Source: JASHPR01 sp963795055 | GTDB lineage: Bacteria > Actinomycetota > Actinomycetes > Streptosporangiales > Streptosporangiaceae | DNA: 64,000 nucleotides | Assembly (NCBI GenBank): GCA_963795055.1 | Contig: CAWCGJ010000005.1 | Span: 248,001-312,000 of the forward strand | Reading direction: 5' to 3' | In this document: positions 52,410-60,279 of the stretch, in pieces | Position numbering within the stretch: the stretch's first letter is position 1 | How the letters are laid out: every line of letters starts with the position of its first letter | Notes under the pieces: generated by a model | What the model was told of the DNA's origin: nothing | The model's input: only the letters and a program-made list of their open reading frames with translations | Database searches by the model: none | Position numbers and translations under genes: made by a program

Positions 52410-52985
52410 ATGTCCCTACCTGGATCAGCGCCCGATCGGTTGACTGGCGGTGTGTTCGTCGGCGATGAGGTCCTGCTCGACGTCAGCTTCGTGGCCGCCC
52501 GGGCCAGGCTGGCGAACCTGATCCGCGGCGGCTTGCTGCTGAGCGTCTCGGAAGGTGCCTACGGCGAGGGCATCGCCGGGCTGGCCCGGGTCGGCCCGCT
52601 GGGCTCCGCGCCGGGGATCTCCCGGCTGGTCGAGGTGCACGTCCGGGATCTGGCGGAAACCGGTGACTCGGCCGGGCTGGCGCTGCGGTGGGCGGCGACC
52701 GGGCCCGGAGGTCGGCTGTTCCCGGCCCTGGACGCCGACCTCACGCTGCGGTCGGCCGGTGAGCAGGCCACCGTGCTCGCGCTGGTCGGGGCGTACCGGC
52801 CGCCGCTGGGCGGCCTGGGAGCGGGGCTCGACCAGGCGATCTTGCACCGGGTGGCCACCGCGACCATCAGGACCTTCCTGGGCCGGGTGGCCGACGCCAT
52901 CGTCCGCCCGGCGGGGGCCGTCGCCCCGGCCAGCGAGATCGCGGGCCAGCAGCCGTCCGTCGGCCTGTCCCCGTCCGGCGGGTGA
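52410..52985 (+). CDS. Hypothetical SRPBCC-like protein
   Basis: 191 residues from ATG 52410 (CGAGG 5 bp before). Sequence LLDVSFVAARARLANLIRGGLLLSVSEGAYGEG ... VEVHVRDLAETGDSAGLALRWAATGPGGRLFPALDADLTLRSAGEQATVLALVGAYRPPLGGLGAGLDQAILHRVATATIRTFLGRVADAI has the length and C-terminal long helix expected of a START/SRPBCC ligand-binding protein. I do not recognise a named family. It stands alone, convergent with the VOC gene. Confidence 0.7.
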   Translation: MSLPGSAPDRLTGGVFVGDEVLLDVSFVAARARLANLIRGGLLLSVSEGAYGEGIAGLARVGPLGSAPGISRLVEVHVRDLAETGDSAGLALRWAATGPGGRLFPALDADLTLRSAGEQATVLALVGAYRPPLGGLGAGLDQAILHRVATATIRTFLGRVADAIVRPAGAVAPASEIAGQQPSVGLSPSGG

Positions 52986-52991
52986 CGCGGG

Positions 52992-53381
52992 TCAGGCCTG
53001 CTCGATGAGCACGAGCCGGTTGGCGTCCTGGTCGCGGAACGAGAACATGGGCGGCACTCCGGGCCAGCGCAGGATTTCCGGATCGGCGTCGACGCCACCT
53101 GCCAGCAGGGCGGCATGGTCGGCCCCGGCGTTTCCGGTGGTCAGCCGGATGCCGGTATCGACGCCCGCCGGAGCGCCCTCGCGCGCGGGGACCAGCGCGA
53201 TCGTCGTCGCCGCCCCCGGCGGCGCCACCTCGATCCAGCGCCCGCCGTCGCCGGACGGGAAGTCCGCGCGCTTGGCGAAGCCGAGCTTGCCGACGTAGAA
53301 CTCGAGCGCGCGGTCCTGGTCGGTGACCGGCACGCCCACCGTCCGCAGGCCCGTGATCTGGGTCTTGGCCTCGTCCTTCAT
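52992..53381 (-). CDS. Glyoxalase/VOC-superfamily protein
   Basis: 129 residues from ATG 53381, chosen for GGAGGCAGG upstream. VOC features: LRTVGVPVTDQDRALEFYVGKLGF and FSFRDQDANRLVLIEQA, with DxG-type metal positions partly kept. Commonly found beside ArsR-SRPBCC genes, as here (33 bp downstream of it and probably co-transcribed). Substrate unknown. Confidence 0.9.
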   Translation of the reverse strand: MKDEAKTQITGLRTVGVPVTDQDRALEFYVGKLGFAKRADFPSGDGGRWIEVAPPGAATTIALVPAREGAPAGVDTGIRLTTGNAGADHAALLAGGVDADPEILRWPGVPPMFSFRDQDANRLVLIEQA

Positions 53382-53413
53382 TTCCTGCCTCCGCATGGTG
53401 AGCTGGGTCCGGG

Positions 53414-54169
53414 TCAGCTGTTGTACATCAGCGATCCCGGGGTGGTGAGCAGCTCGCCGGTCTCCAGCCAGGTCTTCAGCCCGGACAGGATCATCGGCCA
53501 GCCGCCGTAGACCTCGGGGCTCGCGTCCTCGCGTAGCTGATCGTGCGTCAGGGTCAGCCGGCACGAGTCACCGACCGGCTCGATCTCCCAGGTGACCCTC
53601 GAGGTTCCCTCGCGCCTGGCGTCGTCGCTCCAGAGCACGGTCATGGTCTGGACCAGCCTGCGGGGCGGGTCGGCCTCGAGGATCTCGCCCTCCGCCAGCA
53701 GGCCGGCCGCGCCCGGGTGGCTCATCTCGACCCGGGAGCCGGGCGTCCATTCCGACGTGACCAGGCAGCCGAACTGGTACTTGCTCCTGATCTCGCTGTC
53801 GGTGATCGCCTCCCAGAGGCGCTCGGGCGTGGTGCGGATGTAGATCTCGAAAATCTTCTCCATGGGGCTCTCCAGCGCGTGCTTGAGGTCGCTGAGCGCG
53901 GCCGCCCAGGGCTCGGCGTACTTGCTGACCCACCGGTCGTGGATCAGCCGGATCGGGACCGGGTTCAGGAAGTGAAGCTTCTCGCGGCCGCGCCGCCTCG
54001 TCACCACCAGGCCCGCCTCCTCGAGTTGCCGCAGATGCTTCATCACGCCGAAGCGCGTCATCGGGAAGCGCTCCTCGAGCGCGCTGAGCGTCTGCCCGTC
54101 CGCCAGGAACAGCTCGTCGAGCAGGCTCCGCCGGGTCGGATCGGCGAGGGCCTTGAACACCTCGTCCAC
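53414..54169 (-). CDS. ArsR-type regulator fused to an SRPBCC (AHSA1-like) domain
   Basis: 251 residues from GTG 54169, where family homology starts (VDEVFKALADPTRRSLLDELF); GTG 54199 is also in frame. Residues 1-95 form the ArsR winged helix (FPMTRFGVMKHLRQLEEAGLVVTRRRGREK). About 102-245 form an SRPBCC ligand-binding domain (FEIYIRTTPERLWEAITDSEIRSKYQFG). It probably senses a hydrophobic ligand and represses itself and the VOC gene. A 16-bp palindrome lies directly upstream. Confidence 0.9.
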   Translation of the reverse strand: MDEVFKALADPTRRSLLDELFLADGQTLSALEERFPMTRFGVMKHLRQLEEAGLVVTRRRGREKLHFLNPVPIRLIHDRWVSKYAEPWAAALSDLKHALESPMEKIFEIYIRTTPERLWEAITDSEIRSKYQFGCLVTSEWTPGSRVEMSHPGAAGLLAEGEILEADPPRRLVQTMTVLWSDDARREGTSRVTWEIEPVGDSCRLTLTHDQLREDASPEVYGGWPMILSGLKTWLETGELLTTPGSLMYNS

Positions 54170-54183
54170 GTCGCCCAAGATAA

Positions 54184-54199
54184 GTGACCAATTGGTCAC
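54184..54199. promoter_or_regulatory. Palindrome GTGACCAATTGGTCAC, probable ArsR operator
   Basis: Perfect 16-bp inverted repeat, 15 bp upstream of the preferred GTG start of the ArsR-SRPBCC gene (it contains the alternative GTG). A symmetrical site at a self-regulated ArsR promoter is typical. Confidence 0.8.
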
Positions 54200-54241
54200 A
54201 TGTCAACCGGCCGCACGGCTGCGCCGGAGGCGCGTAGGCGC

Positions 54242-54308
54242 GGGCCGGCCCTTCCGGCGCCAAGATCAATGCGGGGGCACGGGCCGCCCTTCCGGGGTCA
54301 AGATCAAT
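54242..54308. repeat. Imperfect 39-bp-period direct repeat
   Basis: Two copies, each a GGGCCG-CCCTTCCGG block followed by AAGATCAAT, starting at 54242 and 54281. They lie in the intergenic region between the ArsR-SRPBCC gene and the ROK kinase. They could be duplicated regulator half-sites or just a local duplication. Confidence 0.65.
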
Positions 54309-54451
54309 TAACACGGACATCTTTCCGTCGATACGACTGGGAAGTGTCCGCGCCGCGCGATCATGGGCGGTGGCGGGGGATCCTGGGCGGGGCGCTGCCG
54401 GTCAGCTATCGTATGGGCAGTGATCACTTGGCCCCGTGGCGAGGTCGGCTG

Positions 54452-55351
54452 GTGAGGTACGGAGGCATCGAGGCAGGGGGCACCAAGTGGGTCTGCGCGG
54501 TCGCCGACCGCCCCGCGGAACTGCTCAAGACCGAGACCTTCCCGACGACGGCCCCCGGCGAGACCGTGCGGCGGGCCGTCCGGTTCTTCACCGAGAACGG
54601 ACCGGTCGGGGTGCTCGGGGTGGGCGCGTTCGGCCCGGTGGACATCCGCCCCGCCTCACCCACGTGGGGGACGATCACCACGACGCCCAAGCCGGGCTGG
54701 GCGGACACGGACCTGGTGGGCGCGCTCCGGGCCGGGCTCGGGGTCCCGGTCGCGCTGGACACCGACGTGAACGCGGCCGCGCTCGGCGAGTGGCGGCACG
54801 GCGCGGCGGCCGGGCTGGACACGTTCTGCTACATCACGGTCGGCACCGGGATCGGCGGGGGCGCCGTCGCGGGCGGCCGCATCGTGCACGGCCTGCTGCA
54901 CCCGGAGTTCGGGCACATGCGCATCCCGCACGACCGGGCGCGCGACCCCTTCGACGGAATCTGCCCCTACCACGGCGACTGCCTCGAGGGCCTCGCCTCC
55001 GGCGAGGCGATCCGGCAGCGCTGGGGCCGGGCCGGCCAGGAGCTGTCGGGCAGCGCGGCCTGGGAGATCGAGGCCGAGTACCTCGCCCTGGCCCTGGTCA
55101 ACGTGATCTGCGTGCTCTCGCCGCAGCGCATCATCATCGGGGGAGGCGTGGCCAAGCAGCCGAGGCTGCTGCCGCTGACGCGGCAGCGGGTGCGCGGGCT
55201 GCTGGACGGCTATCTGCGGGCACCCGAGCTGACCGACCCGGACGCGACCGACCGCTACATCGTCCGGCCGGGCCTCGGCGACAGCTCGGGCGTCATCGGC
55301 GCGATCGAGCTGGCGCTGGACGCGGCCGCCGCGGGACCGCCCGGCCGCTAG
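54452..55351 (+). CDS. ROK-family sugar kinase (fructokinase-like)
   Basis: 299 residues from GTG 54452 (CGAGG 7 bp upstream); the open frame extends to 54200 but homology begins at 54452. The ATP motif is GGIEAGGTKWVCAV with Glu in place of the usual Asp, as in ScrK-type fructokinases. The ROK zinc site is HPEFGHMRIPHDRARDPFDGICPYHGDCLEGLASG-like in composition (His, three Cys/His; about 150-185). LDTDVNAAALGEW contains the catalytic Asp. Substrate is probably fructose or a related hexose. Confidence 0.9.
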   Translation: MRYGGIEAGGTKWVCAVADRPAELLKTETFPTTAPGETVRRAVRFFTENGPVGVLGVGAFGPVDIRPASPTWGTITTTPKPGWADTDLVGALRAGLGVPVALDTDVNAAALGEWRHGAAAGLDTFCYITVGTGIGGGAVAGGRIVHGLLHPEFGHMRIPHDRARDPFDGICPYHGDCLEGLASGEAIRQRWGRAGQELSGSAAWEIEAEYLALALVNVICVLSPQRIIIGGGVAKQPRLLPLTRQRVRGLLDGYLRAPELTDPDATDRYIVRPGLGDSSGVIGAIELALDAAAAGPPGR

Positions 55352-55431
55352 TCGTCGCGCCGGGCGGCCATGGCCGCGAGCTCGGCGCGGAACGAGACGC
55401 GAAGGGCTCCCGGCGTGACCGGGAACCGGGG

Positions 55432-57159
55432 TCAGCCAGCCGCCGCGCCGGCCCAGTCGGCCACGATCTGGTCGAGCACCCCGAGCGGGACGGCGCCGTT
55501 GCCGAGCACGGTCCCGTGGAAGCCCCGGATGTCGAACCTCGCGCCGAGCCGGCGCTCGGCCTGTTCGCGCAGCCGCCTGATCTCGCGCCGGCCCACCATG
55601 TAGGCGAGCGCCTGGCCGGGCCAGCCGATGTAGCGGTCGATCTCGTTCCTGACGTTCGCCTGGGTGGTGGCCGTGTTGCGCCACATGAAGTCCATGGCCT
55701 GGGCGCGGGACCAGCCGTGGTGATGCATGCCGGTGTCGACCACGAGCCGGCACGCCCGCAGCGCGTCGAAGGAGAGCATGCCCAGCCGCTGCAGGTCCGA
55801 GGTGTACAGGCCCATCTCGTCGGCCAGCCGCTCGCAGTACAGGCCCCAGCCTTCCACGTAGCCGCACACCTCGGCGTCCAGGAAGCGCCGGAACGCGGGC
55901 AGCGGCAGTGTCTGCGACGAGGCGATCTGCAGATGGTGCCCGGGAGTGCTCTCGTGGAAGGAGAGCGCCTCGTACTCGTAGACGTACCGCTGCTGCGGCT
56001 CGGCGGTCAGCACGCAGTGGGCGCCGGGCCGCTTCCCGCCCGCGGCCGGGGGCCGGTAGTAGGCCAGCGGGGCGTTGCCCGCCTCGACCGGGTCGATCTC
56101 CTCGATGACGCAGTCGGGGATGTCGAACCGCGGGAACCAGCGGTCGCGGGCCTCCTCGGCGCGCTGCAGGGCCGCCGTGACCGTGCGCACGATCTGCGCG
56201 GAGTCAGTGAACCGGAGCGACCGGTCCTCCCGCAGCCGGTCGTGGATCGCCGGGACATCCGTGACCTGCAGCACCTTCCCGCCGAGCTCGGCCCACTCGT
56301 CCTGCAACGCCGCGAGGACGTCGAGGCCGATCTGGTGGATCTCCTCCGGCGACAGCCCGGTGGTGGTGTGCTTGCGCACGGCCGCCCGGTAGCCCTCAGG
56401 GCCGCCGGGCACGAAACGTATGCCGACCTGCTCGCCGGGGCGCGCGACCGGCAGCAACTCGTCCTGCAGGCAGGCCAGCAGCCGCCGCAGCGCGGGCCGG
56501 ATCTGGCTGTCGACGATGCCGGCGGCCTCGCGGCGGACCGCCGCCTGGTCGGCGCCGTCCGGCAGGCGCACGGTCACCATGGTGTCGGCGGTCACGTCCC
56601 GGCCCAGGTGGCCCTCGATCTGCGCCATGGCCTGGCGCGTCCCGACCTCGGTCGGGATCCGCCCGTCGTGCCTGGCCTCCCGGTACCGGGCGGTGACGGC
56701 GTCGAAGTACTCGCCGAGGCCGCGCAGCCGCTGCAGGTAGCCGTCGACCGCGGCGGCGCTGTCGAGCAGCGCCGCCGGCACGGACATGAACACGATGGCC
56801 TGGGGCGAGACGTAGCCGCCCGCCGACGCGTTCGCCTCCCAGAGGCCGTGTTCGAGGTCCGAGCGCGCCGCCCAGGCCAGGTGGGCCAGGACGGCGTGGT
56901 TGACCCGGCCCGCCTGGTCCAGCAGGCCCGGATCGATGCGGCCCAGCCGCTCCTCGATCCGGGCGATCTGCTGCGCGTCGCGCGCGGCGCCCGCGCGGCT
57001 GGGGTCGGGGACCAGGGCGTCGAAGCCCGGCGCGCCGACCTGCGTGGCGCCGAACGGGTCGGCCGTGTGCGCGACCTCGAAGAACTCCTCGCTGAGCTGG
57101 GCCAGGGCCGCCTGTGCCTGCTGGGTTTCCGCCGCCTGGGCGGCATCGTGATCGGTCAT
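55432..57159 (-). CDS. DUF885-family metallopeptidase-like protein
   Basis: 575 residues, soluble. The family core is ALSFHESTPGHHLQIASS (HExxxGHH zinc-type motif) with EGWGLYCERLADEMG further on, and the C-terminal WPGQALAYMVGRREIRRLREQAERRLG. DUF885 proteins have been linked to dipeptide or oligopeptide hydrolysis. ATG 57159. Divergent from lgt by 60 bp. No clear operon partner. Confidence 0.92.
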   Translation of the reverse strand: MTDHDAAQAAETQQAQAALAQLSEEFFEVAHTADPFGATQVGAPGFDALVPDPSRAGAARDAQQIARIEERLGRIDPGLLDQAGRVNHAVLAHLAWAARSDLEHGLWEANASAGGYVSPQAIVFMSVPAALLDSAAAVDGYLQRLRGLGEYFDAVTARYREARHDGRIPTEVGTRQAMAQIEGHLGRDVTADTMVTVRLPDGADQAAVRREAAGIVDSQIRPALRRLLACLQDELLPVARPGEQVGIRFVPGGPEGYRAAVRKHTTTGLSPEEIHQIGLDVLAALQDEWAELGGKVLQVTDVPAIHDRLREDRSLRFTDSAQIVRTVTAALQRAEEARDRWFPRFDIPDCVIEEIDPVEAGNAPLAYYRPPAAGGKRPGAHCVLTAEPQQRYVYEYEALSFHESTPGHHLQIASSQTLPLPAFRRFLDAEVCGYVEGWGLYCERLADEMGLYTSDLQRLGMLSFDALRACRLVVDTGMHHHGWSRAQAMDFMWRNTATTQANVRNEIDRYIGWPGQALAYMVGRREIRRLREQAERRLGARFDIRGFHGTVLGNGAVPLGVLDQIVADWAGAAAG

Positions 57160-57219
57160 GATCTGAACGCTATCGCCGCAGGTAAGCGCGCACCGCTACC
57201 GACGGGCTACCCTCGCTGT

Positions 57220-58194
57220 ATGGCCCTGTCCGTGGCGCTGCACATCCCGAGCCCGCCGATCAACGGTTTCTACGTCGGGCCCTTGTTCGTCCACTTCTAC
57301 GGCCTGATGTACGTCGTGGGCATCACGCTGGCCATCATCATCACCCGGCGACGCTGGCGGGCCGTGGGCGGCGACGTCGCGCTGGTGACCGACGTGGCCG
57401 TCTGGGCGGTCCCGGCGGGGATTATCGGCGGCCGGATCTACTTCGACATCACCACCCCGTTCGACATCACCCCGCACGCCTGGTACGGGCCGTTCGCGGT
57501 ATGGGACGGCGGGCTGGGCATCTGGGGCGGCGTCCTGGCTGGGGCTGCCGTGGGGATCTGGCGGGTGCACCGGGCCGGGGCCGACTGGCGGCTCATGGCC
57601 GATGCGGTCGCCCCGGCGCTGCTGGTCGCTCAGGCGATCGGGCGCATCGGCAACTACTTCAACCAGGAGCTGTTCGGCAAGCCCAGTACGCTGCCCTGGG
57701 CGCTGGAGGTCGCGCCGGCCCACCGGCCGCCCGGATACCTGGCCTATGGCACCTTCCAGCCGTCGTTCCTGTACGAGCTGATCTTCGACCTGGCGCTGGC
57801 CGCCGCGCTGGTGTGGCTCGGCCACCACCGCAACATCCGCCCGCCCGGGCTGTTCGCCCTGTACGTGGCCGGGTACTCGGGATACCGGATCTTCGAGGAG
57901 ACCATCCGGATCGACTCGTCCGCGCACTTCCTCGGGCTGCGGCTGAACTTCTTCGTCGCGCTGGTGGGCACGGTGGCCGGGCTCACCTGGTTCTTCTTCA
58001 GCCAGCGCCGCAGGCCGGGCTCCCGCGCCTGCCGCCCCGGCGCCCGAGCCGGCCGGGCAGGCTCCGGCCACGGCGAGCGGCGCCGCCGAGCCGCAGTCAG
58101 CCAGCGGGGTGGGGCACGACCAGCCCTGACTCGTAGGCCACGACCACCGCCTGCGTGCGGCCGCGCAGCCCTAGCTTGTTCAGCACCCGGCTGA
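57220..58194 (+). CDS. lgt: Prolipoprotein diacylglyceryl transferase
   Basis: Transfers diacylglyceryl to the lipobox Cys of preprolipoproteins at the membrane (such as the binding protein at 3011-4588). 324 residues with seven helices: FYGLMYVVGITLAIII, WDGGLGIWGGVLAGAAVG and the signature QAIGRIGNYFNQELFGKPS. The HGGL-like loop has Asp. After about residue 265 the frame gives an Arg-rich tail running 98 bp into the convergent regulator gene. The +1 frame from about 58016 gives a Pro/Ala-rich tail ending GHDQP at 58129, more like normal Lgt extensions, so a base may be missing there. Confidence 0.93.
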   Translation: MALSVALHIPSPPINGFYVGPLFVHFYGLMYVVGITLAIIITRRRWRAVGGDVALVTDVAVWAVPAGIIGGRIYFDITTPFDITPHAWYGPFAVWDGGLGIWGGVLAGAAVGIWRVHRAGADWRLMADAVAPALLVAQAIGRIGNYFNQELFGKPSTLPWALEVAPAHRPPGYLAYGTFQPSFLYELIFDLALAAALVWLGHHRNIRPPGLFALYVAGYSGYRIFEETIRIDSSAHFLGLRLNFFVALVGTVAGLTWFFFSQRRRPGSRACRPGARAGRAGSGHGERRRRAAVSQRGGARPALTRRPRPPPACGRAALACSAPG

Positions 58195-58783
58195 CGTGGG
58201 TCTTCACGGTCTCCTCGGTGACGACCAGCCGGGCCGCGATCTCCGGGTTGGACAGGCCCTCCGCGACCAGCTTGAGCACCTGGGTCTCACGCGGGGTGAG
58301 CGTGGCGAGCGTGGCCGGGGGCGAGGTGGCAGGCCTCGGGCGCAGGCGGGTGAACTCGCTGATCAGCCGGCGGGTGACGGTCGGCGCCAGCAGCGCCTCG
58401 CCGGCGGCGACCACGCGCACCGCGTCGAACAGCCGCTCCGCCGTGACGTCCTTGAGCAGGAAGCCGCTGGCCCCGGCGCACAACGCGTCGTAGACGTACT
58501 CGTCGAGGTCGAAGGTGGTCAGGATGAGGATCCGCGGCCCGCCCGGCCCCGATTCGGTGAGCTGCCGGGTGGCCTCGATGCCGTCCATGTTGGGCATGCG
58601 CACGTCCATCAGCGCGACGTCCGGCCGCAGCTCGCGGGCGATCTTGACCGCCTCCACCCCGTCGCCGGCGGTGCCGACGACCGTGAAGTCCGGCTGGGTG
58701 TCGAGCAGTGCGGCGAATCCGGTACGCACCACCTGGTGGTCGTCGGCCACGATGATCCGGATCGCCCGGGACGGCTCGCTCAT
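58097..58783 (-). CDS. NarL-family response regulator
   Basis: 228 residues. Receiver domain about 7-125 with IVADDH, phospho-acceptor Asp60 (ALMDVRMP), LTTF and FLLKDV. LuxR helix-turn-helix about 160-222 (LTPRETQVLKLVAEGLSNPEIAARLVVTEETVKTHVSRVLNKL). The ATG at 58783 overlaps the stop of the repeat mini-ORF (ATGA), which itself overlaps the kinase stop. It probably controls the adjacent ABC exporter (60280-63805). Confidence 0.95.
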   Translation of the reverse strand: MSEPSRAIRIIVADDHQVVRTGFAALLDTQPDFTVVGTAGDGVEAVKIARELRPDVALMDVRMPNMDGIEATRQLTESGPGGPRILILTTFDLDEYVYDALCAGASGFLLKDVTAERLFDAVRVVAAGEALLAPTVTRRLISEFTRLRPRPATSPPATLATLTPRETQVLKLVAEGLSNPEIAARLVVTEETVKTHVSRVLNKLGLRGRTQAVVVAYESGLVVPHPAG

Positions 58784-58905
58784 GTTGTGTTCTCCGCTCG
58801 CCTCGGGGGCGCTTTGACTCGTCGGCTCGGATAAGCCTCGTCGCTCGGTCGCAGGCTCCCTCGCTCCTCAGTCCAGGCGGCACCGCGCCCCATCGGCTCG
58901 CTCAT
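58780..58905 (-). CDS. Bridging mini-ORF (41 aa) made of dispersed repeat copy 2
   Basis: ATG 58905 overlaps the histidine-kinase stop (ATGA) and the TGA at 58780 overlaps the response-regulator ATG (ATGA). The frame therefore fills the junction exactly, as at 1872-2051. The basic 41-residue peptide contains AAWTEERGSLRPSDEA (about 9-24) and a KAPPRRAE tail. There is no homology to anything I know apart from the other copies. A Shine-Dalgarno-like GCGGAG near its 3' end could serve the regulator. Function unknown; it may be selected only for coupling. Confidence 0.58.
   Translation of the reverse strand: MSEPMGRGAAWTEERGSLRPSDEAYPSRRVKAPPRRAENTT
58795..58905 (-). repeat. Dispersed junction repeat, copy 2
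   Basis: About 111 bp. Core 58836-58869 is identical to 1916-1949. Head ATGAGCGAGCC and tail GCGCCCCCGAGGCGAGCGG agree with copy 1. The segment between core and tail differs (GCTTATCCGAGCC...). Same orientation as kinase-regulator transcription. Confidence 0.88.
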
Positions 58906-60163
58906 GCGGCCGCCTCGGCCACGGTCGGCAGCATGGCCTCGACCACGAACCCGCCGCCGCTGGCGGCGCCGGTGCGCAGCTTGCCGCCCACGGCCGCGGC
59001 GCGCTCGCGCATGCCGAGCAGCCCGTGGCCGCCGGGCAGCGTCGCGGTGGAGGAAGAAGCCGGCGGGGGGCCGGGCCCGTTGTCCCGGACGCGCAGCCAC
59101 AGGGCGTCCGCGGTGTAGTGCAACTCCACGTCGACGGCGGCGCCCTCCGCATGCCGCCGGGCGTTGGTCAGTGCCTCCTGAACGATGCGGTAGGCGGCCA
59201 GCTCGACGCCGGGATCGAGACTGGCCACGGGGCCGTGGACGATGAGGCGGATACCCGACCCCGAGGCGTCCCTGGCCTCGTCGAGCAGTTCGCTGAGCTG
59301 CCGCAGGCCGGGCTGTGGGCGCCGGTCGTCGCCCGCGTCGGCCCGGGTGTCCTCGCGCAGCACGCCAAGCAGCCGCCGCATCTCGGTCAGCGCGGCCCGC
59401 GCGGTGTCGCCGATCGCGGACAGCCGCTGCGCCCCGGCGGCGGGCATCCCCGGGGTGGTCAGCCGGGCCGTCTCCGCCTGCACGGCGATCATGGAAATGT
59501 GGTGGGCCACCACGTCGTGCAGCTCGCGGGAGACCCGGGCGCGTTCCCCCCGTACCGTGTGCTCGAGCAGGGAACCGGCGATGACCTCCCGGACGGCGCT
59601 GTGCTCCTCAGCCTCGATGCGGGCTCGCCGGGCCGCCCCCGCCCACGCCGCGGCCGGGGCCAGCGCAGCCAGCAGCACGGTGAGGATCCGGTCCGCGGTG
59701 CCCGCGGGGGGAGCAGCGCCAGCACCAGGTAGGGCAGCGCGAGGACCGCGGCCAGCAGCTGCGGGCCGCTGCGGCCGAGCCGGTACAGCACGATCAGCTG
59801 GGCGATCAGGCCGGCCACCGTCACCGTGTGAAAGGCCGCGAGGGACAGCACGCACGCCGCGCCGACCGCTACGGCGGCTCCCGCCGGGTAGGACCACAGG
59901 AGTCCGAGCGGCAGCGTGCTGAACAACGCGAGCAGCACGAGACCGACCCCCTGCCCGAAGTCAATCCCGCCCTGGCCGGGGGGCAACGCGATCGCCTGGG
60001 CCGCCGCGAGCACGGCCAGCAGCGCTCCGGCGACGGCGGGCGCGTGCGGGACCGCGGCGAGCCGCCGCACCAGGCCGGCCCGCCCGTTGTGCCCGTCACC
60101 CGCTGGGTCCACGTAGCCATTGTCCTCGCTGGCCAGCGAGCGTGCGTCCCTCTGGGCGAGCAT
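58902..60163 (-). pseudogene. Sensor histidine kinase split by a C-run frameshift
   Basis: ATG 60163 opens a membrane half (VAGALLAVLAAAQAIAL, LVLLALFSTLPLGLLWSYP, TVTVAGLIAQLIVLYRLG). It should continue YLVLALLPPAGTADRILTVLLAALAP, but at 59706-59711 a run of six C on the coding strand puts the rest in another frame; one extra C restores it. The second half has the HisKA_3 box ERARVSRELHDVVAHHISMIAVQ, N-box EALTNARRHA and G-boxes DNGPGPPP and GGHGLLGMRERAAAV. It is otherwise intact and in operon with its regulator, so a homopolymer consensus error or slippage switch is likely. Confidence 0.85.
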
Positions 60164-60279
60164 CCTGCCGTCCCTCGCGCGGGGGATAGGTCGCGGCCGA
60201 TGTCCCTCATCCCAGCGGCGGAGAAGACGGCTCGCCGGCGTGACGACAGTGCGGCCCGAGCTTTCCTACCGTGGCGAGC

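Noticed and set aside
54436..58194. Very long plus-strand open frame (1252 codons)
   Set aside because: It crosses real genes on both strands (ROK kinase, DUF885, lgt). Composition is Arg/Gly/Ala-rich without domain features; only its lgt portion is genuine. Stop codons are rare at this G+C content.
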